From Jaminaea rosea (lineage: Eukaryota; Basidiomycota; Exobasidiomycetes; Microstromatales): 64,000 bases of DNA. The position numbers and the translations under genes are program-made. Below are positions 8,545 through 17,287 of the stretch, one piece after another. The notes below the pieces were generated by a model that was not told the origin of the DNA, searched no databases, and saw only the letters and a program-made list of their open reading frames with translations. Position 1 is the first letter of the stretch; every line of letters begins with the position of its first letter. The stretch is taken from assembly GCF_003144245.1 (NCBI RefSeq), contig NW_020289977.1, positions 930,001 to 994,000 on the forward strand. Reading direction: 5' to 3'.

Positions 8545-11500
8545 ATGCGTATACAAGGGCTTCCACCATACCCTACGCCACTGAGTGGCGATACTGGAAC
8601 ACTACCTTTCTCTTCGACGAACGGCACTTCGACGACGCCTTTGATCTCTCCTTCTTCACATTCGTATATCCACAAGCAGCAGCCAGAGAGCTCGCCGTCG
8701 TTGCACACAGCCATGGATACGCCGAAGGCTGAAGTTGCGCCAGGCTCTTTGTCGTCCTCAGCATCCTTTGCAAAGGCCTCTCCCTCATCGAGCAACGATC
8801 CTCTCACAAATCAGCAAGACCCCTTTGCTGCGGGCTTCGCGTCTTCATCCTCGTCCTCATCAGCCTCGCAGCCAGACTACTTTGGTGGCGGCCACACTAT
8901 CAGGACAGCCAGCCCGCTTCCAAATTCCATTCCTCCTGCTACATCAGGTTCTTCGACACAGCAGTCATCGTCTGCACAGCATCCTTGGGCTGCCATGTTT
9001 GGGAAAGGTGACGGAGCTGCTACACCCAGCGTACCATCCACTCCTGGTCCGTCCATGGACTCGTCCAGCCTGAAGCTTCCATTCGCGCGAGCATCCTCAC
9101 TGAAGTCTTCGACCCTCGCAGCACCGCCCAAGGGTCGAAACGAGGGTGCTGGTCCAGGTCCTCGATCGATTCCCGTGAGCTCATCGACTTCACTTCCGAT
9201 CCCCTCCAAGAAGCCCACCGCTACCAAGGCCAGCGATGACCACTTCGACGGTATGGACTGCACTCACTTGGCGAGCCTCCTCAGCAAGGCGCCGTCAGAT
9301 CGGGAAAATATTCTCGTCATCGACATCCGGCCTTCTACCTCATTTGCCACTCGACACATTAAGGGAAGCATCAATATATGCGCTCCGAGTACCTTGCTGA
9401 AGCGGGCGGGTGTGACGGTAGACAGGGTGGAAGACTCGATGCTGCAGTGCGATGACGATCGAAGAAAGTTCTCTGCGTGGAGAAAAGGGCCAACGAAGGA
9501 CGCTCAGTCCAATGACCAGCCTTCTGGATCATCATCGTCTGACTCCGAGGGCGTCCAACGTATTGTCGTGATTGACACCGACACGACGTCTACAGGCGAA
9601 GCGGGCAGGCCGGCAGCAGGTGGCGGCGGACCTTGTCTCATCGGCATGCTGCGTAAGTTTGAAGCCGCGGGGTACGCTGGCCACCTCAGCTGGCTCGTTG
9701 GCGGCTTCGCTGGCTTCTTCACCGTAGCGAGCAAGAATGCGAACCATCTCCTGGAGAGTGGCGAGTCGGCATCGAAGGAGACGAGCGAGTCCAACGGGAC
9801 ACGATCGGCCCTACCTGGCGCTCACGAACTCAGTAGGAAGGAATCAAGCTCTGCGGATTCGACGCCACTTGCTAGAGGTGGATCATTTGCTGCCTCGAGT
9901 GACGCCCAGTCTGCGGGTGGCAAGCCGTGCAGGCCGCTCAAAATGATGCAGCTTGGCGGTCTTCCCATGGAAGCCTTCACGGCCAATTCCACAACCGACC
10001 GCAGCAACAGCCAAAATCCTTCTTCCAACCATCGACCAACCGTAGGCGACGTCGGCGCCAGCAATCAAAATAGCTCTGCCTCATGTAATCCCTTCTTCGA
10101 CAACATTCGTCAAAATCGCGAGCTCCAACACGGCATTACTGAGCGCATTCCGCTCGAGGTTCCAGCCGATCTGACAGCATCGCAGAAGGCTCTGCTGCCT
10201 AGCTTCATTCGCCACGTTGTGGAAAATGGAGAGAAGGAGCAGGCGCAGCAGCTGGCGCAGAACTTCTTTGACGTGGAAAAGGCAGAGCAGAGCAGATTGA
10301 TGGCCACGATGAGACAGCATGCGGCGGAGAGTGGAATCGATCCGCGCAACCAAGTCTTCGGTGCCGCAGCGGCGGAGGCGTCGCCAGGCTCAGCTTCGTC
10401 ACCTGGCGCTGGTGCTGGTCCGACACAGTTGTCCTCTGCCTACTCCCGCATCAGTGGCGCCCCTCCTTCGGCGAGCATGTCGGCCTCCTCGTTTCCTTTC
10501 TCCATCTGCGCCGCACTGGAGCGAGGTGCCGACAACAGGTACAACAACATTTGGACGTACGAGCACTCTCGCGTGCGGGTCCCGCCCATCGATACCGCTG
10601 CCAGCTGCGAAAAGGAGAGCGGCGGTTGCGGTGACTATTTCAACGGTTCCTTCATGGAGCCCCTCAAGCAGTATGGCGTGCATCGCAGCTATATTGCCAC
10701 ACAAGCACCTCTGCCAAGCACATTCGAAAAGTTCTGGACTGCTGTGTGGCAGCAGAATGCTAGGACGATCGCGATGCTCACGCGCGAGTACGAGAGTGGA
10801 AGGGTACAGAGTCACGACTACTGGAGCCAGAAGAGTCACGGTGACCAGTTGGAGATTCAAGTGCTTGAAGAGACGCATCTGGACGGGAAGGGGCAGCCGA
10901 TTGAGAAAGAGGATGGAGTGGCGACCAAGTCTAACGGAGGCGGGAATTGTGATGGAGGCGGCTTCTTCGGGAATGTTTCCGGCAACACATCGTCGTCATC
11001 CTCGTCGGAGCCGGTGATGATCAAGCGCATCATCCGCCTGACGAACAAAGCCGAACCTCAGTCAGCTCCACGTCAAATCACCCACCTGCAGTACGTCGGC
11101 TGGCCAGACTACTCCATTCCTTCAGATCCGGAAGCCCTCCTCGTTTACATGGACATGGCTTCCCAGTCGCAGCTTGCCGCGCATACCGCCATGCGTCACG
11201 CAGAGGAAGCAGTCGCAGCACCCGGGCCAACGAAAAGGCGCGACTGGACCAGGGAGGCTGCCGTGGGGCCACTCATGCTGCACTGCTCCGCTGGAGTGGG
11301 CAGGACGGGCACATACATTGTTATCGACTCAGTGCTTGATGCGCTGAGGAGAGAGAGACGGAGAAAGGCAGGTCTGCCGGCCCTGCACGTTTGGGACCAA
11401 GGCATTGATGACGCGGCTGTTGCAACAGAGAACGGCACTAAAGACGTCGAAATGGCACCTGCTGGGCCGGCAGCGCAAGCTGAAGAGGAGTCTCGCTCGC

Positions 11501-12528
11501 AAGACTTTTCCGTACCGCAGACGCCGGAGCGCACTGCATCCACTTTTGGCTGGCCACCAAAGCTCGACCTCGGTGCTGCGAGTGCGGACCTGTCTTCGCC
11601 AGCAGCAGCACCCATGGCTACCCTGCCTGGGCGACGTCGTGAGTCATCTGCGTCTTCATCCTTCTCTTTCCCACCCTTCAACGCCGGACCCCGCCGCTCT
11701 TTGAAGCGGGAGCTCTCCCCCTCTGCCGCAATGGAGGACGTTGAGGTTTCGCGCTCCAGCAGCGTTGACCTCGACGGTAAGAGTGAAACTGCGGCTGGCT
11801 CAGAGGCGGACGGCGGCTTCTTTGGTGGGACCGACAGCCCGAGGCCTTCTCTTGCTGCACGACGGTACCGATCCAACTCGTCGTCCGACACGGCGGCCTC
11901 GTCTGTCATTGGCAGCGAAGACGGCGTCAATGGTGGCCACATTGGCAGCGGTGACTCTGTCCTATCTCCCGCACCTCCTGCGGCGAACGCCTCAAACGGA
12001 GCATCGACGCAGGCTCACGGCTGGGGCTCGCTCGGCATCTCACAGCCAGACGGGATGGACACGCCTTCGCGCGCCATGGACGGGATGAACTTGGGTTTCG
12101 GTACGCCCACCTCAGCCAGGTCGCAGAGCAGGGCCGCGACGCCCAATGTGACGGCCCCCGCAGGCTCTGTTCCTGCTTCTGCTGCTGCCACGGCAGGCGT
12201 GACGAGCCCACGCAGGCGACCCAGCAGTTCCAATCCGGCAGCGGTGCGCTCCCGTCGGCCGACGACGGGTAGCAGTAGCCTAGGGTCAGCAGTTGCCTCT
12301 GCATGTTCGTCTACCAACTCCTCCCCGCCAGAGTCCGCCTCCGGCTCCTCCGGTACGTCGTCCTCCGCGAACCTCGACACGATCGATCTCATTCGACACG
12401 CGACGGACGTGGCAAGGGAGCAGCGCATGAGCAGCGTGCAGACTCAGCGACAGTACGTCTTTTGCTACCTGGCCGTGTTGCATGGTGTGTTGAGGGAGGG
12501 GCGACGTGAAGGGTTGGAGGGAGCTTAG
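8545..12528 (+). CDS. Rhodanese-domain protein tyrosine phosphatase (Pyp1/MAPK phosphatase type), 1327 aa
   Basis: Single exon. Residues 1-245 are Ser/Pro-rich. A rhodanese/CH2-like domain (about 245-390) has LVIDIRPSTSFATRHIKGSINI but no cysteine in the active loop, where VVIDTDTTSTGEAG is found. The PTP domain begins near residue 660 (NRYNNIWTYEHSRV), followed by DYFNGSFM, HDYWSQ, QITHLQYVGWPDYSIP (WPD-loop Asp 855) and the P-loop HCSAGVGRTG with catalytic Cys 914. The Q-loop motif QTQRQYVFCYLAVLHG appears only at residue ~1299, so about 330 residues of low-complexity Ser/Pro/Ala sequence are inserted before the last helices. A rhodanese-PTP arrangement is known from S. pombe Pyp1/Pyp2, which dephosphorylate stress MAPKs; that role is inferred. 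The first in-frame ATG is at 8545. Confidence 0.9.
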   Translation: MRIQGLPPYPTPLSGDTGTLPFSSTNGTSTTPLISPSSHSYIHKQQPESSPSLHTAMDTPKAEVAPGSLSSSASFAKASPSSSNDPLTNQQDPFAAGFASSSSSSSASQPDYFGGGHTIRTASPLPNSIPPATSGSSTQQSSSAQHPWAAMFGKGDGAATPSVPSTPGPSMDSSSLKLPFARASSLKSSTLAAPPKGRNEGAGPGPRSIPVSSSTSLPIPSKKPTATKASDDHFDGMDCTHLASLLSKAPSDRENILVIDIRPSTSFATRHIKGSINICAPSTLLKRAGVTVDRVEDSMLQCDDDRRKFSAWRKGPTKDAQSNDQPSGSSSSDSEGVQRIVVIDTDTTSTGEAGRPAAGGGGPCLIGMLRKFEAAGYAGHLSWLVGGFAGFFTVASKNANHLLESGESASKETSESNGTRSALPGAHELSRKESSSADSTPLARGGSFAASSDAQSAGGKPCRPLKMMQLGGLPMEAFTANSTTDRSNSQNPSSNHRPTVGDVGASNQNSSASCNPFFDNIRQNRELQHGITERIPLEVPADLTASQKALLPSFIRHVVENGEKEQAQQLAQNFFDVEKAEQSRLMATMRQHAAESGIDPRNQVFGAAAAEASPGSASSPGAGAGPTQLSSAYSRISGAPPSASMSASSFPFSICAALERGADNRYNNIWTYEHSRVRVPPIDTAASCEKESGGCGDYFNGSFMEPLKQYGVHRSYIATQAPLPSTFEKFWTAVWQQNARTIAMLTREYESGRVQSHDYWSQKSHGDQLEIQVLEETHLDGKGQPIEKEDGVATKSNGGGNCDGGGFFGNVSGNTSSSSSSEPVMIKRIIRLTNKAEPQSAPRQITHLQYVGWPDYSIPSDPEALLVYMDMASQSQLAAHTAMRHAEEAVAAPGPTKRRDWTREAAVGPLMLHCSAGVGRTGTYIVIDSVLDALRRERRRKAGLPALHVWDQGIDDAAVATENGTKDVEMAPAGPAAQAEEESRSQDFSVPQTPERTASTFGWPPKLDLGAASADLSSPAAAPMATLPGRRRESSASSSFSFPPFNAGPRRSLKRELSPSAAMEDVEVSRSSSVDLDGKSETAAGSEADGGFFGGTDSPRPSLAARRYRSNSSSDTAASSVIGSEDGVNGGHIGSGDSVLSPAPPAANASNGASTQAHGWGSLGISQPDGMDTPSRAMDGMNLGFGTPTSARSQSRAATPNVTAPAGSVPASAAATAGVTSPRRRPSSSNPAAVRSRRPTTGSSSLGSAVASACSSTNSSPPESASGSSGTSSSANLDTIDLIRHATDVAREQRMSSVQTQRQYVFCYLAVLHGVLREGRREGLEGA

Positions 12529-13074
12529 AGATGGGCGCTTTGATTGGTGTCTGGGAGGACTAGGGCCCGTTCGCAGGTTGTTTCGTGAGGTCCTTTGCTA
12601 GCGGTCGCTACACCCGTACATAGTAGTTCTACCCGCCGCCTTGTGCTACTCAACATAATGCTCATCATCATCATCATCATCAAGAGTCGTTTCGTTTGAT
12701 GCCTGCACTGCTGAGACACACACTCCGGCGATGCTCCCTGCAATGCTGGGCTTCTAGTCACGTATGCATGTAGATGAGTTGCAAGCAGTCGATTGCCGAA
12801 CGACACTTTAGGATCCAAAGACAAGACGAAGACGAAGGCGCGCGTCAATTGCTCATGGCAGACAGGGCGTGAGCGAGACTAGGAGACCGTGACGAATAAA
12901 GCGAGGACAGGGCGGCTGTATGGGGGTTTGGTGAAGGTGGGGATAGGTGGGGCTGTACGAGGAGCGCGGCTGTCCGGGTCGGTGAAGGAACATCGTGCAG
13001 CCGCGCATATTAAGAGGTTCGGAATCGGTCCGAGCGAAAGACAGTAGCTTGTGCATTCTTGACCTGTGGCTGGG
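12529..13074. other. Convergent 3' region, rhodanese-PTP / PKA
   Basis: 546 bp between two stop codons on opposite strands, holding both 3' UTRs. It contains a short (CAT)n microsatellite at about 12663-12681. No conserved coding sequence is seen. Confidence 0.6.
12663..12681. repeat. (CAT)n trinucleotide microsatellite
   Basis: Six uninterrupted CAT units in the 3' intergenic region; noncoding on both annotated neighbours. Confidence 0.85.
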
Positions 13075-14177
13075 CTACCAATCAGGGAATAGTTGCGCAA
13101 AGTGATCCGGCGCGTCCATGATCCCATAGGTACTGTAATCCGCCTCCTCATATCTCTCAAATTGGCTCGCATCTCCATCAGTCGCAACCGTCGGCAAGTA
13201 AGGCGCAGGAATTTCCCTCCTGTACAACCTATCCCAGTCCACCTCGGCGAACCACAAGTGACCAAAGATGTCCTTGCTCCCACGGTGCAGATTGCCAAAG
13301 CGCTTCGTCAAGTCGGCTGTGAGGAGATTCTTGAGCAAGTCCTTGGCTGCCGCTTCAAAGTAAGGTGGATAACGGACCTTGCAGGCGATGATCTTCTCAT
13401 ATAGCTTGATGGGATTTCCGTCTTCGGTGAAGAAGGGCGGATGGCCGGCCAACATCTCGAAGAGGAGAACGCCCAGAGCCCACCAGTCGACGGACTTGTT
13501 GTACCCTTTTGAGGAGACAATTTCTGGTGCCAGATAGTCAGGCGTACCACAAAGCGTCCAGGTGACGTCTGGAACCCACTTGGCGAATCCAAAGTCTGTG
13601 ATCTTGAGATGTCCGTCCGCTCCAAGCAAGATGTTCTCGGGCTTGAGGTCGCGGTAGACGAAGCCATTCTGGTGGAGGTAGTCGATTGCGAGGGCGACCT
13701 CTGCTGCGTAGAACTTGGCGACGGGATGCGGGAAGCGTTGTGACTTTCGAAGGAGGGTGAAGAGCTCTCCGCCGGGAACAAAGTCCATAACCATGTAAAG
13801 GTATGTCGAATCGGAGAATGTGCCCCAGAGGTTGACGAGGAAGGGGTGACGCACCAAAGAGAGGACGGATCGCTCTGAATTTGTGTGCTCGACCTGCTTC
13901 ATGCGCACTACTTGCTCTTTCTTGAGCACCTTGATGGCGTAGAATCGCATATTGTGCTTGGATCGGACGAGGTGAACTCGACCGAAGCTGCCCGTTCCCA
14001 AGGTTCGCTGCAGCGTGAAGTCGGCGAGGGCGTAGCGTCCGCTCAGCTTGCGACCGGTCTGCGCCAACTGCTGCTGCTGCAAGAGGGCGGCCTGCGCCGG
14101 GTCTGAAGGCACTGCTGCTGCAATGCCATTGCCATTGGACGATGTGCTGGCCATCGCTGCACCAGATTGTTGGTGGA

Positions 14178-14214
<37 letters not shown>

Positions 14215-14325
14215 TTGGGCTACTTGCGGCGAGCTCATCTGGGACATGTCGGATGGCATGGCCGATGAGAGGGACGAGAGATAGGCAGAGGGATCGTTGA
14301 CGTAGTCTTGGTGATGCGACTGCAT
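13075..14325 (-). CDS. cAMP-dependent protein kinase catalytic subunit
   Basis: A single-exon 416-residue AGC kinase. The N-terminus (1-100) is low-complexity with 12 consecutive Gln at 37-48. The kinase domain starts [18 protein letters not shown] (Gly loop about 110-117), with catalytic Lys 132, [11 protein letters not shown] (224-234), DFGFAKW (244-250) and [14 protein letters not shown], in which Thr 257 is the expected activation-loop phosphosite. The C-tail ends HFAQLFPDW, so the terminal hydrophobic motif is F-x-x-W rather than F-x-x-F. In smut fungi PKA controls dimorphism and mating-related gene expression; this is family knowledge, not visible here. It is divergent from frataxin. 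Confidence 0.95.
14181..14216 (-). repeat. CAG/CAA repeat encoding polyglutamine in PKA
   Basis: CAG-type repeats (CTG on the + strand) interrupted near one end by CAA codons. They encode 12 Gln in the non-catalytic N-terminus and are prone to length variation. Confidence 0.9.
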
Positions 14326-15061
14326 CGTGATGCTGCGTTGGCTGCGTAGATGCGACTATTGGTGCGAGGCGATCTAGAGGGGACGATGTGGAGCCCACAA
14401 GCTTGAGGGTAGTAACTTTGCTAGTGACCAGCAGGCCAGGAAGCGACGAGTGCTAGCAGCTCGCTTTGCTGTGAGAGCGATGAGGGTCTCGATCGACCTT
14501 GACGAAGATGTCTTGGGAAGGTGCGGCGAGGCTGCGAAGAGCGCGGAAGGGAAGCCGATGGGAGAAGGCCTTGAATTGCCTCCGCGAATAGAGTGCCTGA
14601 GAAAGCCTGCTCGCCCTGAATCCTTGGGAAAGTGCACTGATTAGCGACGTACGATTCGCGAGAGAGCAAAGAAGAAGAAGTGACTACTACGCCGAAGTCC
14701 TTGGGAGTGGAGCAAGAGAAGGAAGGAGGACGAGGGAGCAAGAGATGGAGTCGCGATGTGTTCTAACTGACAGGACGTCTCGACACGACAACGACAGTGT
14801 GCCAGCGCCCTCGCCTCTTCTCCGGTGTATGTCCATTGCCCGTGCCCCGGCCTTCCTGCAGCTCAGGCGCGGCGGGCGGGCCTCGACGTCGGATAGATGG
14901 TCGATTCGACGGCAGGCCAACTTGGCGTCGGCGTCAAGATGCTGACATAAGCACGCGTGAGAGCGTGAGCGAGGGTGGGAGCAAGCTTTCGAGCATTGAG
15001 CGTCAAGCGTTGAGATCAATTGGGCTCGTCATTCGGATCAGACCACATCATGAGGACACCA
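14326..15061. other. Divergent intergenic region, PKA / frataxin
   Basis: 736 bp between two start codons. It must contain both promoters and leaders. Several short open frames occur but none looks conserved. No repeat stands out. Confidence 0.5.
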
Positions 15062-15774
15062 ATGGCCTCGACGAGCCGCGTCAAGCTGGAAAGCTTCGTC
15101 GTCTCCAGCAGAAGGGCCGTATCATCAGCACCCATCGCTGCTGGGCGATGCTTTGTCTCCCTGCCACGTTGCGTGTCTACTTCATCATCAGCGCCATCGC
15201 TCCACGACCCTTTCCCCAGACCGGCCCACGCAGCATCGCCACCGCGTCTCAACCCCTGGCGAAACTTCTCGACCACTTCCAATCGTCGCTCTCAACCATC
15301 ACCACCTGTATCTTCTCTGTCGCAGCAAGAGTACAACAGCCTCTCGGACGACGTCTTTGACTCTCTTGTCTCCCAACTCGAGCACCTCGTAGACGAGTCA
15401 CCCGATGGAGCAGAGCGCGACTGGGAGATTGAGTATTCGCAGGGGGTCCTAACCTTGAAGGTGCCGCCGACTGGGACGTATGTCATCAACAAGCAGCCCC
15501 CGAATAGACAGATTTGGCTGAGTAGCCCGACCAGGTGAGTTGGTGCGCTGCTTGCCTGGAACTTGGGAAGTCGAGACGCAGCTAGCTGATTGACTGACCG
15601 CCTACCTGTCTGCTTCTTCACAGTGGACCAAAGCGCTTCGACTTTGCTGGTCCTGAAGGCAAGGCTTGGACGTGCACCAAGGACGGCCAGTCGTACACGC
15701 TCGAGGGGCTTCTCAACGAGGAGCTGAGCAAGGTCTTCGGACAGGAGGTGACCGTCCTCGAAGACGTTGAGTAG
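15062..15774 (+). CDS. YFH1: Frataxin, mitochondrial iron chaperone
   Basis: Exons 15062-15534 and 15624-15774 encode 207 residues. The first ~95 residues are Ser/Arg-rich and include RRAVSS, PWRNFSTTS-type mitochondrial-processing-like sequence. The frataxin fold follows: the acidic first helix LSDDVFDSLVSQLEHLVDESPDG, then DWEIEYSQGVLTLKV, GTYVINKQPPNRQIWLSSP and SGPKRFDF. The intron falls inside the strand pair between IWLSSPT and SGPKRF, and joins in phase 2. Frataxin supports Fe-S cluster assembly in the matrix. I chose ATG 15062 (ACCAATGGCC context); an in-frame ATG at 15050 would add four residues. It is convergent with the minus-strand gene ending at 15996. Confidence 0.93.
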
Positions 15775-15995
15775 CAGTGTCTTAGGACAGGACGACGAAT
15801 TAGCCCAGTGCAGCAGTCAGACGACATCGAGTAGGAGGAGCACAAAGAGCAGAGGCAAATGTATCAACTAGAAGCAACTCGGCGCAGAATGGTGATAATG
15901 GTAGTGTCTATGGTACAGAAAGCGAAATCAAAGCGAGATGCTGAGAAGCAGAGGATGAAGTCCTTGACAGCAAGGATGGGCCTTCATTCGTATGC

Positions 15996-16816
15996 TCAAA
16001 AGTCCATTGCCGCTGACGAGGTCGGGGCCGTCCTCGAGTTGGCCGAGGCTACGTGACTCGCAAAAAGGTTCATCGGCTTGGCCCTGCAGGAAGGGGAAGA
16101 GAGAGAGGCATCAGCGACAGTTCGACGAGACGCACAGGGCGCCATACTCACTTGTTGTGGTGCTTGCGCTTGGCCAAGTTGAGCTTCGACGTGCAAGGTG
16201 AGACCATCGAGTCGGTCGGCGAGTAGAAGTTTGAGGCCGAAGCAGCTCGAGCGGCCAGAGGGGCGGTGGCCCTCCTGTGCCCTTCCTCCTCAGTCAAGCT
16301 CGAGACCATGCCATCCTCACGTCTCTTGAGCACCAGCAGACTCCTCTTTGTTGAGGTCTCCTCGCCGCCCATGGCCGACGCAGCCTCACCGAAGGACTGG
16401 GCAGTTGACGGAGCGGCGGCCACGATCTGGTCCACGACCATCGTGTTTGCGGGCAGAGTCTCGGGCGTGGCGAGAAGGCGATGCTGCACTTTCCGGGCCG
16501 AAGAGCGCGATGCAAGGAGCTTGGACAGGCCTTGATGACCTACGAAGACGTCACCACGGGGTGAGGAGTAGATGACGTCCGAAGCGAAGACGCTTAGGGC
16601 CTGGGCTTCGTTCGGATTTGGGGAAGCATAGAGCTGATGAAGAGACAGGCGATGAGGTTAGCGAAAGAGGGCTGAAAAGCATGCAACAAAATCTTGCTTG
16701 CTCACCTCGACGAGGGCTGCGAGGACCATCTGTTCCTCCTGGCTGGCCTCCCTCTCGGGCAGGACCATCGAATGCTCAGGAGCCATGCCTGCAGCGTTTA
16801 GTTTGTTGCTGACCAT
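15996..16816 (-). CDS. NTF2/SnoaL-like domain protein, uncharacterised (3 exons)
   Basis: Exons 16816-16706, 16633-16152 and 16083-15996 give 226 residues. The core LVELYASPN, ALSVFASDVIYSSPRGDVFVGHQGLSKLL followed by predicted strands (VQHRLLATPETL, TMVVDQIVAA) resembles the helix-plus-sheet layout of NTF2/SnoaL-like folds: 'damage-site' D/Y residues followed by a GHQG-type loop. No catalytic residue can be named. The C-terminal exon is Ser/Ala-rich. The donor of intron 2 overlaps an in-frame TGA (AAGTGAGT), so intron retention would end the protein 29 residues early. The fold call is an inference; the exon structure is well supported by frame and splice sites. Confidence 0.6.
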
Positions 16817-17287
16817 CTTGAAGAAGGAGCAGAAGCTGTGAGTAGCAGTCGAGTCTTGAGGTTGGCCCTGAGGTATCGGTGAAGAGATGAGATTGAGAAT
16901 TAGTGTAGAGAGATGAACGAAGGCGAGTGAGGACAATCGAGGTGCGAATTTGAGTGCTTCGATGTGTGGCTGCAGCCGGTGACGCATCGTGGAGAACGTC
17001 AACCAACACTGGATTCGGCTCGGCCTTTTGATTGCTTTGGGCGCGGCCACAGAAGCCACGCGCCGAGACCAACACTAAACTCACTCAAGCCGGTCCTGTT
17101 CCTCCCTTCTCCTCATTCACATTATCTCCGATATACCCTCTCTGCGCTGCGAAATCATTCACGAAGCGTCAACCTCAACGCTTCCTTTCATCCGTCTCAC
17201 TGCTCTTTCAATACCCCTTCTTCTCACTCCTTCCTCACTCTACATCCTCACGACCCTCTAATTCCCCGTTGTCTGGCTCAGGCAGCC
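16817..17287. other. Divergent intergenic region, NTF2-like gene / kinesin
   Basis: 471 bp between start codons. Open frame continues in the kinesin phase through most of it without an ATG, which is expected at this GC content. The stretch directly upstream of the kinesin ATG is rich in CT (TTCCTCACTC-type), a common core-promoter feature of fungi. Confidence 0.5.

Noticed and set aside
15020-15061. Frataxin start at 15020
   Set aside because: That codon is TTG. ATGs at 15050 and 15062 are available, the latter in good context.
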